A DNA stretch of 64,000 nt, taken from Streptomyces qinglanensis (GTDB lineage: Bacteria; Actinomycetota; Actinomycetes; Streptomycetales; Streptomycetaceae). The position numbers were made by a program, and so were the translations under genes. Within the stretch, counting starts at the first letter, position 1. Each line of letters opens with the position of its first letter. Below the pieces are notes generated by a model. The model was not told the origin of the DNA. It did no database searches and saw nothing but the letters and a program-made list of their open reading frames with translations. Positions 8,470 to 15,800 of this stretch are shown piece after piece. Location: positions 62,001 to 126,000 of the forward strand of contig NZ_FOGO01000001.1 in assembly GCF_900111245.1 (NCBI RefSeq), written 5' to 3'.

Positions 8470-9441
8470 ATGACGCACGCCAGACCTGTCCTCGCCACCG
8501 TCGCGGTGGCCGCCTGCCTGCCGTATCTGACGCTGAAGCTGAACTGGCTGTCGGGCGGCCTCACCGGCATCCCGGAAGGCAGCCCGCTGCACGACAGCGG
8601 CACCGCCATGTGGCTCCTCAACGCGCTGACCGCCGCCATGGACGGCACCGTCGTCCTGCTGGTGCTCGCGCTCACCCGGCCCTGGGGACGGCGGCTCCCC
8701 GCCCCCGTGCTGACCCTGCCCCTGTGGACCGCCTGCGGGCTGCTGGGCCCGATCGTGGTGGCCTTCCCGGTCAAGGCGCTGTCCGGACTGCTGGGCGGCG
8801 GCACCGGCGGCGGTGACACCGACGGGGCCGACGCACTGCTGGAGAGCTGGGTGTGGACGGTCGTCTACTCCGGCTTCGTGGTCCAGGCGCTCGCCCTGGG
8901 CGGGCTGTTCGCCGTCTACGTGCGCGACCGCTGGGGAACGCTGCTGCGCTCCCCGCTGCACCGGCACGTGCGCGAGGGACGGTCCGGCGGTGCACGGGCC
9001 GCATCCGGGTTCGCGGCGGCGGTGGCGGTGTCACTGCCCGTCCTGGTGGCACACGCGGCGCGGCTGGCCGACGAGCACGCCGACAACCGCGTCACCGACG
9101 CGACGTTCCTGCTCTATACGGTGACGGCACTCGCAGCGGTGGCAAGACTGCTGCGGGCGGGCGGCGCGGAGCGCCCCGGCGGGGCCCGGCTGTGGCCGAC
9201 CCTGGCCGCGGCCTGGCTCGGCTCCGGGGTACTGGCCTGCTGGGGCGGCTGGTTGCTGCTGGGCGACCTCTCGGGCGCCGGCCGGGCACTGGGGCAGCAG
9301 ACGAGCGGCGCTGCCCTGCTCACCTATGCTTGCCAGGCACTCGCCGGGCTGCTCCTCGCGGCCCTGGCGGCCCGGCAGGTACACCACCGCGCGCACCCGC
9401 CGGCAGCCGGTGCCGCGGCCGGTGCGGCGGTGCGGGGCTGA
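8470..9441 (+). CDS. Polytopic membrane protein of unknown function
   Basis: This 323-residue protein has about seven hydrophobic segments (for example ATVAVAACLPYLTL, AAMDGTVVLLVLALT, LGPIVVAFPVKAL, FAAAVAVSLPVLVAHAARL and ACQALAGLLLAALAA). I do not recognise a family. The ATG at 8470 is taken; an in-frame GTG nine bases upstream (8461) is equally possible, and neither has a strong ribosome site. It stands 29 bp ahead of a sensor kinase and its response regulator, so it is probably the first gene of that operon and may be a partner of the kinase. Confidence 0.75.
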   Translation: MTHARPVLATVAVAACLPYLTLKLNWLSGGLTGIPEGSPLHDSGTAMWLLNALTAAMDGTVVLLVLALTRPWGRRLPAPVLTLPLWTACGLLGPIVVAFPVKALSGLLGGGTGGGDTDGADALLESWVWTVVYSGFVVQALALGGLFAVYVRDRWGTLLRSPLHRHVREGRSGGARAASGFAAAVAVSLPVLVAHAARLADEHADNRVTDATFLLYTVTALAAVARLLRAGGAERPGGARLWPTLAAAWLGSGVLACWGGWLLLGDLSGAGRALGQQTSGAALLTYACQALAGLLLAALAARQVHHRAHPPAAGAAAGAAVRG

Positions 9442-9470
9442 AGCCGGTACGGACGGCGGGGGGAGCGGGG

Positions 9471-10814
9471 ATGGCCGGACCGCCGGAGGGCCGGGTGCGG
9501 GTCCTGGCACTGCGCTGGGTGCATCTGCTGCAGGGCGGCGCGCTGCTGATGCCGTTCTTCCTGCTGGTGAACGTGGGCATCGGCGTCGTACGGCCCGGCT
9601 CGGCCCGCCTCCTGAACGGCGCGCTCGGCCCGCAGTTCCTGGCCTTCGGGCTCTGCCTGCCGCTGGTGGCGGCGGCCGGGCTGCTCCCCGTCGTACGGGC
9701 GCTGGAGTCCGCGGCGGCGCGCACCCTGTGCGGGCTGCCGGGCGGCGCGCTCGCCCAGGGCCCGGCCGACTCGTGGGCGGCGCGGCGCCGCTGTGCGGGC
9801 TGGTTCACGCTGCACGTCGGCCTCGGCGGCCTGCTGAGCGGGGCTTCGCTGGCCGTCCCGCCGATGGCCCTGGTGCTGCTCGCCCATCCCCTCGTCCCGG
9901 CCCTGCACAGCGACCGGTGGGCCTGGCCGTGGGCGCACGCGGGCAGCGCGCTGTGGACGGCTCCGGTCGCCGGTCTCGCACTGCTCGCCGCTCTGGCGGC
10001 GACCGTGCACGGCGCCGGGGCGCTGCTGGCGCGCTGTGCTCCGCCGCTGCTGGGGCCGACGCCCGCCGACCGGCTGGCCGCCGCCGAACGGCGCGCGGCC
10101 GATCTGGCCGCCCGCAACCGGCTGGCCCGCGATCTGCACGACTCGGTCGGGCACGCGCTGAGCGCGGTCGCGCTCCAGGCGGCCGCGGCGCGCCGGGTGC
10201 TGGACAGCGACCCGCAGTTCGTCCGGACCGCGCTGGCCGCGATCGAGGAGACCGGCCGGAGCACGGTGGCGGAACTGGACGGCATGCTCGGCGTACTGCG
10301 GGACGGGGAGAGCCGCCCGGCGCCGGGGCCCGGACTGGCCACGGGCCTGGAGTCCGTGATCGCCCGCTCCCGCGCCACCGGCACCCGGATCGACCTGCGG
10401 GTGGACGCGTCGCTCGGCCCGCTGGCCGGGCTGGACGCCCAGGTGTCCGCCGAGTCCTTCCGGGTGGTGCAGGAGGGGCTGAGCAACGCGCTGCGGCACG
10501 CGCCGGGCGCCGCGGTGTCCGTCCGGCTGGAGCGGCAGCGCGCCCCGGAGGGCGAGATGCTGGCGGTGACGGTCGAGAACGCGGCGCGCACGGTGCCGGG
10601 ACCGCGCCCCGCGGGCGGGCGGGGCCTGGCCGGGATCTCCGAACGCGCCGCGCTGCTGGGCGGCACCGCGTGGGCGGAGGACGCGGGCGGCGTGTGGCGG
10701 CTGGCGGCCCGCCTGCCCCTGGCCGCCGAGGCAGGGGCAGGGGCAGGGGCAGGGGCAGGGCACCAGCGGAAGGACGGCCCGGGGAACGGTACGGAACGGG
10801 AGAGTGCCCCATGA
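9471..10814 (+). CDS. Two-component sensor histidine kinase, NarL/DesK (HisKA_3) type
   Basis: A membrane histidine kinase of 447 residues. About four to five N-terminal transmembrane segments reach to residue 195 or so. The dimerisation/phosphoacceptor motif ARDLHDSVGHALSAVALQ follows, then the ATP-binding domain with an N-box (EGLSNALRHA) and a short G-box (GGRGLAGISERAALLGG). The ATG at 9471 follows GGGGGGAGCGGGG. The C-terminal tail contains five Ala-Gly pairs encoded by a perfect hexamer repeat (10731-10760). The stop codon overlaps the start of the response regulator (ATGA). Its signal is unknown. Confidence 0.92.
   Translation: MAGPPEGRVRVLALRWVHLLQGGALLMPFFLLVNVGIGVVRPGSARLLNGALGPQFLAFGLCLPLVAAAGLLPVVRALESAAARTLCGLPGGALAQGPADSWAARRRCAGWFTLHVGLGGLLSGASLAVPPMALVLLAHPLVPALHSDRWAWPWAHAGSALWTAPVAGLALLAALAATVHGAGALLARCAPPLLGPTPADRLAAAERRAADLAARNRLARDLHDSVGHALSAVALQAAAARRVLDSDPQFVRTALAAIEETGRSTVAELDGMLGVLRDGESRPAPGPGLATGLESVIARSRATGTRIDLRVDASLGPLAGLDAQVSAESFRVVQEGLSNALRHAPGAAVSVRLERQRAPEGEMLAVTVENAARTVPGPRPAGGRGLAGISERAALLGGTAWAEDAGGVWRLAARLPLAAEAGAGAGAGAGHQRKDGPGNGTERESAP
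10731..10760 (+). repeat. Hexamer microsatellite (GCAGGG x5) in the kinase tail
   Basis: Five exact copies of GCAGGG encode (Ala-Gly)5 near the kinase C-terminus. A change in copy number would alter tail length in two-residue steps without a frameshift. Confidence 0.95.
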
Positions 10815-11515
10815 CATCGGCGGCATCGGCACCGCTGCGGGTCCTGCTCGCGGACGACGAGCACATGGTGCGGACGGCGCTGCGGGCGATTCTGGCCGCC
10901 GAGCCGGGGATCGAGCCGGTGGGCGAGGCCACGGACGGCGACGAGGCCGTCTCCGCGGTGCGCGCGCTGCGCCCCGACGTGGTGCTGATGGATGTGCGGA
11001 TGCCGCGGGTCGACGGGATCCGCGCCACCGAGCAGCTTGTGCGGTCCCTGGGCGTGGAGGCGCCGCGGATCCTGGTCCTGACCACCTTCGAGAACGACAG
11101 CTACGTGTACGACGCGCTGCGCGCCGGGGCGCACGGCTTCCTCCTCAAGCGGACGACCGCCGAGGACCTGGTGGCCGGGATCCGGCTGGTGGCGCGCGGC
11201 GAGTCGCTGCTCTTCCCGGCCGCCGTCCGCGCACTGGCCGCCCGCCACGCCGACCGGGGCCGCACGGCGGCGCTCACCGCGCGACTGACGGCGCGCGAGG
11301 CCGCGGTGCTCGGGCTGATGGCCCGGGGGCTGACCAACGCGGAGATCGCCGTGCGGCTCGCGGTCGGCACCGCCACCGTCAAGACGCACGTGGCCGGGGT
11401 GCTGGCCAAGCTCGGGGCACGGGACCGCACCCACGCGGTCGTCCTGGCCTACGAACACGGTGTGGTCACTCCGGGGCGGGGAGAGGCCCCGGACGGAGAG
11501 GCGGGAATGTCCTGA
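10811..11515 (+). CDS. Response regulator, NarL/LuxR type
   Basis: Cytoplasmic partner of the kinase, 234 residues. The receiver domain (residues 1-120) has acidic residues in LLADDEH, the phosphoacceptor aspartate in VVLMDVRMPRVDG, the threonine in LVLTTFEND and the lysine in FLLKRTT. The C-terminal LuxR helix-turn-helix reads LTAREAAVLGLMARGLTNAEIA, then VKTHVAGVLAKLGARDR. The start codon overlaps the kinase stop by four bases, so the two are translationally coupled. Confidence 0.94.
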   Translation: MTSAASAPLRVLLADDEHMVRTALRAILAAEPGIEPVGEATDGDEAVSAVRALRPDVVLMDVRMPRVDGIRATEQLVRSLGVEAPRILVLTTFENDSYVYDALRAGAHGFLLKRTTAEDLVAGIRLVARGESLLFPAAVRALAARHADRGRTAALTARLTAREAAVLGLMARGLTNAEIAVRLAVGTATVKTHVAGVLAKLGARDRTHAVVLAYEHGVVTPGRGEAPDGEAGMS

Positions 11516-11861
11516 GAAGTCTCCGGGCCTACGAGGACCCGGAATCGCACCGGGGTGATGAGCGAACGCACCGCCGGGCGGCTCAAGTCGGCGATGGGGC
11601 ACGGTGATGGAGAAGGGCACCGGCACCCACGCCAGGACCGACGGGGTCACGGTGGGCGGCAAGACCGCACGGCCCAGCACGCGGGTCGACAACAGCGGGA
11701 CGCCGTACGCCTGGTTCACGTCCTTCGGCGAGACGGGCTCCGGCAGGAAGGTCGCGGTGGCCGTGCGGGTGGAGGACTCGGACGCGGCCCGCGCCGAGGC
11801 CGGCGGCAGCGGGCCGGCGGCCCCCGTCGCCCGGAAGATGAGGGAGGCGGCGCTGCGGTGA
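11516..11861 (+). pseudogene. Decayed C-terminal fragment of a penicillin-binding transpeptidase (PbpA-like)
   Basis: The last ~120 codons of a class B penicillin-binding protein can be read, but only by changing frame several times. LRAYEDPESHR occupies one frame (to about 11553), MSERTAGRLKSAM the next (11558-11596), and MEKGTGTHARTDGVTVGGK a third (from 11607). The catalytic KTGTAQH motif is split by a missing base: the frame reads KTARPST, although the TAQH codons are present one frame over. Then NSGTPYAWFTSFGE and KVAVAVRVEDSDAARAE follow in frame to the stop at 11861. The rest of the gene is absent. An 85-codon GTG-initiated frame (11604-11861) remains open but is unlikely to make an enzyme. 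Confidence 0.75.
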
Positions 11862-11915
11862 CCCGATCCGCGCGGCGGGCCCGGCGGCGGGGCGGGCCGG
11901 CGGCGAGGCGGCGCC

Positions 11916-11944
11916 TTGACGGGCGGTGCGGCCCTTCATAGCGT
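11916..11944 (+). promoter_or_regulatory. Promoter upstream of uronate dehydrogenase
   Basis: TTGACG (11916-11921) and TAGCGT (11939-11944) are spaced by exactly 17 bp, a good match to the housekeeping-type Streptomyces promoter. The leader to the ATG at 12033 would be about 80 nt. Confidence 0.55.
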
Positions 11945-12032
11945 CGCCTTCCCCCTGGCGGCCCGCCCGGTGCGCCGCCTCGGCGCACCGGGGCCGAAGT
12001 TCCGCCGGACGACGACCGGATGGAGACCGCAC

Positions 12033-12869
12033 ATGCCCGAGAGTCCCGCGGCAGGGTCCGCGCCCCGCACCGTACTGCTGACCGGCGCCGCCGGGGGCGT
12101 CGGCACCCGGATGCGCGAGCTGCTGCCGGGCTACGGCTGGACCCTGCGGCTGCTGGACATGCACCCGGTCCCGGACGCACCGGACGCCCACGTACTGGAC
12201 CTGGGCACCGCGGACACCGACGCGCTGCGCACCGCGGTCCGGGGCGTGGCGGCGATCGTGCACCTGGCGGGGATCTCCCTGGAGTCCACGTTCGAGAAGA
12301 TCCTCGCCGCCAACATCCGGGGCACGTACGCGCTCTACGAGGCCGCCCGTGCCGAGGGCGTGCGCCGCGTCGTCTTCGCCTCCTCCAACCACGCGGTCGG
12401 CTTCACCCCCGTCCCCGCGGACGGCGCGGGGCTGATCCCGCCGGACACCCCGCACCGCCCCGACACCTTCTACGGCCTCTCCAAGTCCTTCGGCGAGGAC
12501 CTGGCGCAGCTCTACCGGGACCGGCACGGCATCGAGACCGTCTCGGTGCGCATCGGCTCCTGCCAACCGGCACCGACCTCCGTGCGGGGGCTGTCGACCT
12601 GGCTCAGCTTCGGCGACTGCGCCCGGCTCTTCCACGCCGCTCTGACCGCGCCGGACGTCGGCCACACGGTCGTCTACGGCTCCTCCGCCAACACCCGGCT
12701 GTGGTGGGACCTCGCCCCGGCCCGCGCCCTGGGCTACGCGCCGCGCGACGACTCGGAGCCCTACGCGGCGGAACTCATCGCCCAGCACGGCGAGTTGGAC
12801 ACCGGAAACCCCGAGCAGGCACATCTGGGGGGCGAGTTCTGCACGCATCCGCCGAGGTGGCCGCACTGA
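12033..12869 (+). CDS. udh: NAD-dependent epimerase/dehydratase family protein, probable uronate dehydrogenase
   Basis: An extended-SDR protein of 278 residues. It has the Rossmann motif LLTGAAGGVGTRM, the strand IVHLAGISLESTFEKILAAN, the serine-containing RVVFASSNHAVGF and the catalytic pair in FYGLSKSFGE. The stretches VRIGSCQPAPTS, LSTWLSFGDCARLFHAAL and GHTVVYGSSANTR closely resemble uronate dehydrogenases, which oxidise D-glucuronate or D-galacturonate to the aldarolactone. This assignment is from remembered family sequence and has not been aligned. The ketoglutarate-semialdehyde-type dehydrogenase at 5846-7411 could serve the end of the same route. Confidence 0.8.
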   Translation: MPESPAAGSAPRTVLLTGAAGGVGTRMRELLPGYGWTLRLLDMHPVPDAPDAHVLDLGTADTDALRTAVRGVAAIVHLAGISLESTFEKILAANIRGTYALYEAARAEGVRRVVFASSNHAVGFTPVPADGAGLIPPDTPHRPDTFYGLSKSFGEDLAQLYRDRHGIETVSVRIGSCQPAPTSVRGLSTWLSFGDCARLFHAALTAPDVGHTVVYGSSANTRLWWDLAPARALGYAPRDDSEPYAAELIAQHGELDTGNPEQAHLGGEFCTHPPRWPH

Positions 12870-12965
12870 GCGGGTCCGCGCGAACGGCCGCACGGGGCGC
12901 ACGCGGCGTCCGGCGGGGCAGGCATGATGGATCCGCAACCGACCAGCCACGGGGAGGCCCCTGAG

Positions 12966-13313
12966 ATGCTCGCCACACCGCTCACCCAGCTCGCCGACGC
13001 ACAGGACGCGGGTTCGGACCTGCTCTCCGACCTCACGCACTCGGGCGTGCTGAGCTGGATCGTCCTGGGCCTGGTCGCGGGCACGGTCGCCAAGATCCTG
13101 CTGCCCGGCCGCGATCCGGGCGGTCTCGTGGGCACCGTGCTCATCGGTGTCGCCGGGGCGTTCATCGGGGGCTGGCTCTCCGCCACCTTCCTGGACCGTC
13201 CGATAGCCAACAACGTGGTGGATCCCAGCCTCTGGATCGCCGCCGTCGCCGGGGCGCTCGTCCTGCTGATCGTCTACCGGCTGCTGTTCGGACACTCCCG
13301 CGACCGCCACTGA
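12966..13313 (+). CDS. GlsB/YeaQ/YmgE family membrane protein
   Basis: A small 115-residue membrane protein with three hydrophobic segments: WIVLGLVAGTVAKILLPG, GLVGTVLIGVAGAFIGGWL and LWIAAVAGALVLLIVYRLL. This is the transglycosylase-associated/YeaQ pattern, including the G-rich GRDPGG loop. The function of the family is poorly defined and linked to stress. The ATG at 12966 is chosen for its GGGGAGG eight bases upstream; an in-frame ATG at 12924 would add 14 residues but has a weaker site. Confidence 0.85.
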   Translation: MLATPLTQLADAQDAGSDLLSDLTHSGVLSWIVLGLVAGTVAKILLPGRDPGGLVGTVLIGVAGAFIGGWLSATFLDRPIANNVVDPSLWIAAVAGALVLLIVYRLLFGHSRDRH

Positions 13314-13525
13314 CCGCCACTGACGGCGCAGACGCCGCGGACGCCGCAGCCGCCGAGGGCCCGGGCGCGGGTCGGCACCGGGGCCCGCACGGGGGCACGG
13401 ACCCGGGCACGGACCGTCCCGGAGCAGATGCCCTTCGGGCTCCGCCGGTCCGGGTGGTTCGGAAGCGGAAGCGGGTGGGTGGTAGAAACGCGGAGGTATA
13501 CATCCCTCGCGTGAAAGGAGACGCC

Positions 13526-13603
13526 ATGTCGTCCAAGCGTCGGCGCAAGAAGAAGGCCCGCCGCGGCAACGCGGCCAACCACGGCCGCCGTCCGCAGTCC
13601 TGA
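13526..13603 (+). CDS. bL37-like small ribosomal peptide
   Basis: A 25-residue, extremely basic peptide starting MSSKRRRKKKARRGN and ending ANHGRRPQS. It is preceded by a strong AAAGGAG ribosome site and followed by a clean terminator, so it is a real expressed gene. Sequence and size match the actinobacterial ribosomal protein annotated as bL37, which in mycobacteria sits in the large subunit. The functional assignment rests on that resemblance. A TATACA at 13497-13502 may be its -10. Confidence 0.8.
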   Translation: MSSKRRRKKKARRGNAANHGRRPQS

Positions 13604-13607
13604 GGTC

Positions 13608-13642
13608 GGCTCCCCGCGTGCCGCACGGGCACGCGGGGAGCC
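13608..13642 (+). terminator. Terminator after the bL37-like gene
   Basis: The perfect 15-bp stem 13608-13622 (GGCTCCCCGCGTGCC) and 13628-13642 has a 5-nt loop and begins five bases after the stop codon. Confidence 0.8.
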
Positions 13643-13718
13643 CGCCCGGTGGTCCGCCCTCTGCCGAGGGCCGCGCGCGGCCCCGTATCCTCCCGGCGGC
13701 CGGTCTCGTTAGGAGGCC

Positions 13719-14189
13719 GTGAGCACTCGAACCTCCGCCCGGTATCTCGTCCGTACCGCTGTGGCCGCGGCCGCACTGGCGGTACCCCTGCTGACCTCAC
13801 AGGCGGCACCCGCCGCCGACACCACGAGCACCCCCGCCGGCTCCGCGCCCGGCAGCCCGCACACCGGGCCCGGCTCCGACGGCGGCACCCAGGGCGTCTT
13901 CCTGTCCGTCTCCGGCTCCGGCGACACCTGGATCCGGGGCGTCATGCTGCGCTGCGAGCCGACGCCGCACGGACACCACCCGAGGGCCGCGGAGACCTGT
14001 GCGGCGCTCGACGCGGCGCACGGCGATCTCGACGCGCTGCCCGCCGGCAGCGGCCGTTGCACCATGCAGTACGACCCGGTGACCGTCACCGCCCGCGGCA
14101 GCCACCGGGGGCAGGCCGTGAACTGGAAGAAGACGTTCTCGAACGCCTGCGTGATGCATCAGGCGACGGGTCCCGTCTTCGACTTCTGA
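13719..14189 (+). CDS. Streptomyces subtilisin inhibitor (SSI)-like secreted protease inhibitor
   Basis: Secreted inhibitor of serine proteases, 156 residues, with an N-terminal signal peptide (RTAVAAAALAVPLL, cleavage near SQAAPA). The mature domain keeps SSI landmarks: GVFLSVSGSGDTW, four cysteines in RCEP, ETCAAL, GRCTMQ and NACVMH, and the reactive loop RCTMQYDPVTV. By alignment to SSI the P1 residue is Met and P1' is Gln, compared with Met-Val in classical SSI. The mature N-terminus carries an unusual Gly/Ser/Thr/Pro-rich extension. The start is GTG at 13719 with AGGAGG directly upstream. Confidence 0.93.
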   Translation: MSTRTSARYLVRTAVAAAALAVPLLTSQAAPAADTTSTPAGSAPGSPHTGPGSDGGTQGVFLSVSGSGDTWIRGVMLRCEPTPHGHHPRAAETCAALDAAHGDLDALPAGSGRCTMQYDPVTVTARGSHRGQAVNWKKTFSNACVMHQATGPVFDF

Positions 14190-14230
14190 CCCGGCCCCGG
14201 CCCCGCAGCGGACTGCCGGAGGATCGCACT

Positions 14231-14283
14231 CCGCCGCGCCGCCGCGCTCCCGGCCCCGTGCTCCCGGCCGGGTGGCGCGGCGG
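14231..14283. terminator. Possible bidirectional terminator between SSI-like gene and TerD gene
   Basis: The perfect 10-bp arms 14231-14240 (CCGCCGCGCC) and 14274-14283 enclose a long loop with minor internal pairing. It lies between two convergent genes. The long loop lowers confidence. Confidence 0.4.
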
Positions 14284-14294
14284 TGCGACGGGAC

Positions 14295-15488
14295 CTACAG
14301 GGCGGCGGCGCCGGGCTTCACCATGCCGCGTACCGTGCGCGAGTCGACGTACTCGCCCAGCGCCGTCATCTCCCATTCGCCGGAGAACTGGCGGATGAAC
14401 TTCGCCATCAGGACACCCGTCCGCGGCTCGGACTGGGTCAGGTCGAACCGGACCAGCTCCCCGCCACCGCCGTCGAGCAGGCGGCAGTACGCCTTGGCGA
14501 CGTCCGTGAACTTCTGGCCCGAGAAGGAGTTGACGGTGAAGACCAGGCCCGTCACCTGGGGTGGGATGTCGCCGAGGTGGACAGTGATCACCTCGTCGTC
14601 CCCCTCGCCCTCGCCCGTGAGGTTGTCGCCGGAGTGCTGGATGACGCCGCCCAGAATGGCCAGCTTGCCGAAGTAACAGGCGTCGACCTTCTTGCGGTTG
14701 GCGTCGTAGGCGATGACCGAGGCGTCGAGATCGATCTCCTTCGCTCGCCTCCCGGCACGGAAGACGGGCTCCCAGCCGAGCCCCATCCGGACCGAGGTGA
14801 GCAGCGGGCGGCCCCCCTTGACCAGCGACACCGTCTGGTTCTTCTGCAGGCTCACCCGCCCCTTGTCCAGGTTGACCTTCCCCGTCCCGGCAGGAGCGGC
14901 CGGGGCGGCGGGGGCCGGGGGTGCCGCGGGCGCGGCGGGAGCGGCGACCGGCGGGGCGGGGGGTGCCGCCGGGGCGGCCGCGGGCGGGGCGGCGGGCTCC
15001 TCCACCTGGACGCCGAAGTCCGAGGCGATTCCGCCCAGGCCGTCGGCGTACCCCTGGCCGACGGCACGCACCTTCCAGGCGCCGTTCCTCCGGTAGACCT
15101 CCACCACCAGCAGCGCCGTCTCGGCACCGAGCTTGGGCGGGGTGAAGGTGGCCAGTACCGCGCCGGTACCGGCGTCCCGGACCGTGGCGGTGGGTTCGGT
15201 GCCCGCGAAGGTGGCCCCGGGGGCGTCCAGGCTCGCGAGGACGGTGACCTTGTCGATCCCGGCGGGCACCGCGCCGGTCTCGACGGTGATGGTGTCGGTG
15301 GCGCCCCCGGTGTGGGTCACGCCGGGAGCGGCCGGCTGGTTGTAGAAGACGAAGTCGTCGTCCGAGCGGACCTTGCCCTCCGGGCTCAGCAGCAGTGCCG
15401 AGACGTCGAGCTTGCTGGGTGCGGTTACCTCCACCGCGACGCGCTGCGCGGCCAGCGGAAGGTTGGAGCCGGGAGTCATTGCCGTCAT
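14295..15488 (-). CDS. TerD-TerD fusion protein (tellurium resistance/stress family)
   Basis: A 397-residue cytoplasmic protein made of two TerD-type domains. The N-terminal one (about 1-170) begins MTAMTPGSNLPL and contains SDDDFVFYNQ and ALLVVEVYRRNGAWKVRAVGQG. An Ala/Pro linker of about 40 residues follows. The second (about 210-397) has VNLDKGRVSLQKNQTVSLVKG, RMGLGWEPV and ITVHLGDIPPQV. TerD domains bind calcium and are linked to stress, tellurite and phage responses. Two in-frame ATGs (15488, 15479) are possible starts, and neither has a clear ribosome site. Confidence 0.88.
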   Translation of the reverse strand: MTAMTPGSNLPLAAQRVAVEVTAPSKLDVSALLLSPEGKVRSDDDFVFYNQPAAPGVTHTGGATDTITVETGAVPAGIDKVTVLASLDAPGATFAGTEPTATVRDAGTGAVLATFTPPKLGAETALLVVEVYRRNGAWKVRAVGQGYADGLGGIASDFGVQVEEPAAPPAAAPAAPPAPPVAAPAAPAAPPAPAAPAAPAGTGKVNLDKGRVSLQKNQTVSLVKGGRPLLTSVRMGLGWEPVFRAGRRAKEIDLDASVIAYDANRKKVDACYFGKLAILGGVIQHSGDNLTGEGEGDDEVITVHLGDIPPQVTGLVFTVNSFSGQKFTDVAKAYCRLLDGGGGELVRFDLTQSEPRTGVLMAKFIRQFSGEWEMTALGEYVDSRTVRGMVKPGAAAL

Positions 15489-15620
15489 GCCGGGGTAACG
15501 ACCGGCCGGGCTTTGCGGTTCCTTTGCCGTGGCGGAGGTGCCCCCGGCCCGGGAGCCGCTCCGCACGCGCCGCGCGCGGGGGCCGCCCCGGCCCCGGTCG
15601 GCGGCGGTGGTGGTGCAAAA

Positions 15621-15670
15621 CAGCAGGAAGCAGCGGGACGCAGCAGAAAGCCGCAGGACACAGCAGGAAA
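15621..15670. repeat. Five tandem 10-bp repeats, consensus CAGCAGGAAG
   Basis: The units are CAGCAGGAAG, CAGCGGGACG, CAGCAGAAAG, CCGCAGGACA and CAGCAGGAAA, directly abutting, with a partial sixth (CAGCG). The 10-bp period is close to the DNA helical repeat, so each unit would face the same side of the helix. It lies between divergent genes. Confidence 0.85.
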
Positions 15671-15727
15671 CAGCGCCCGGCGTCGACGAGCGGCCCCTCA
15701 CCCCGTCCGGCCGGAGAGTACAGTGGT

Positions 15728-15745
15728 GTAAACAGACCTGTTTAC
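15728..15745. promoter_or_regulatory. Probable TetR operator
   Basis: GTAAACAGACCTGTTTAC has perfect 8-bp arms around a 2-bp centre. It is AT-rich against a GC-rich background and lies 55 bp upstream of the TetR start codon. This is the size and placement of a typical TetR autoregulatory operator. Confidence 0.7.
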
Positions 15746-15800
15746 CGCAGTGCGGGCAAGGCCCGGCACGACGGGCTGTCGACGAAGGGAGCTGCGAGCG

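Larger units (their letters stand above)
15489..15800. other. Divergent intergenic region, TerD fusion and TetR regulator
   Basis: 312 bp without a gene. It contains a tandem decamer tract (15621-15670) and a clean palindrome (15728-15745), described separately. The remainder shows nothing recognisable. Confidence 0.7.

Noticed and set aside
11604..11861. 85-codon frame as a genuine small protein gene
   Set aside because: Its sequence is the tail of a penicillin-binding protein whose preceding segments are present in other frames, so it is better read as a pseudogene fragment.
15621..15670. Possible CRISPR-like array
   Set aside because: The units abut with no spacers, are only 10 bp long, and no cas gene is present.
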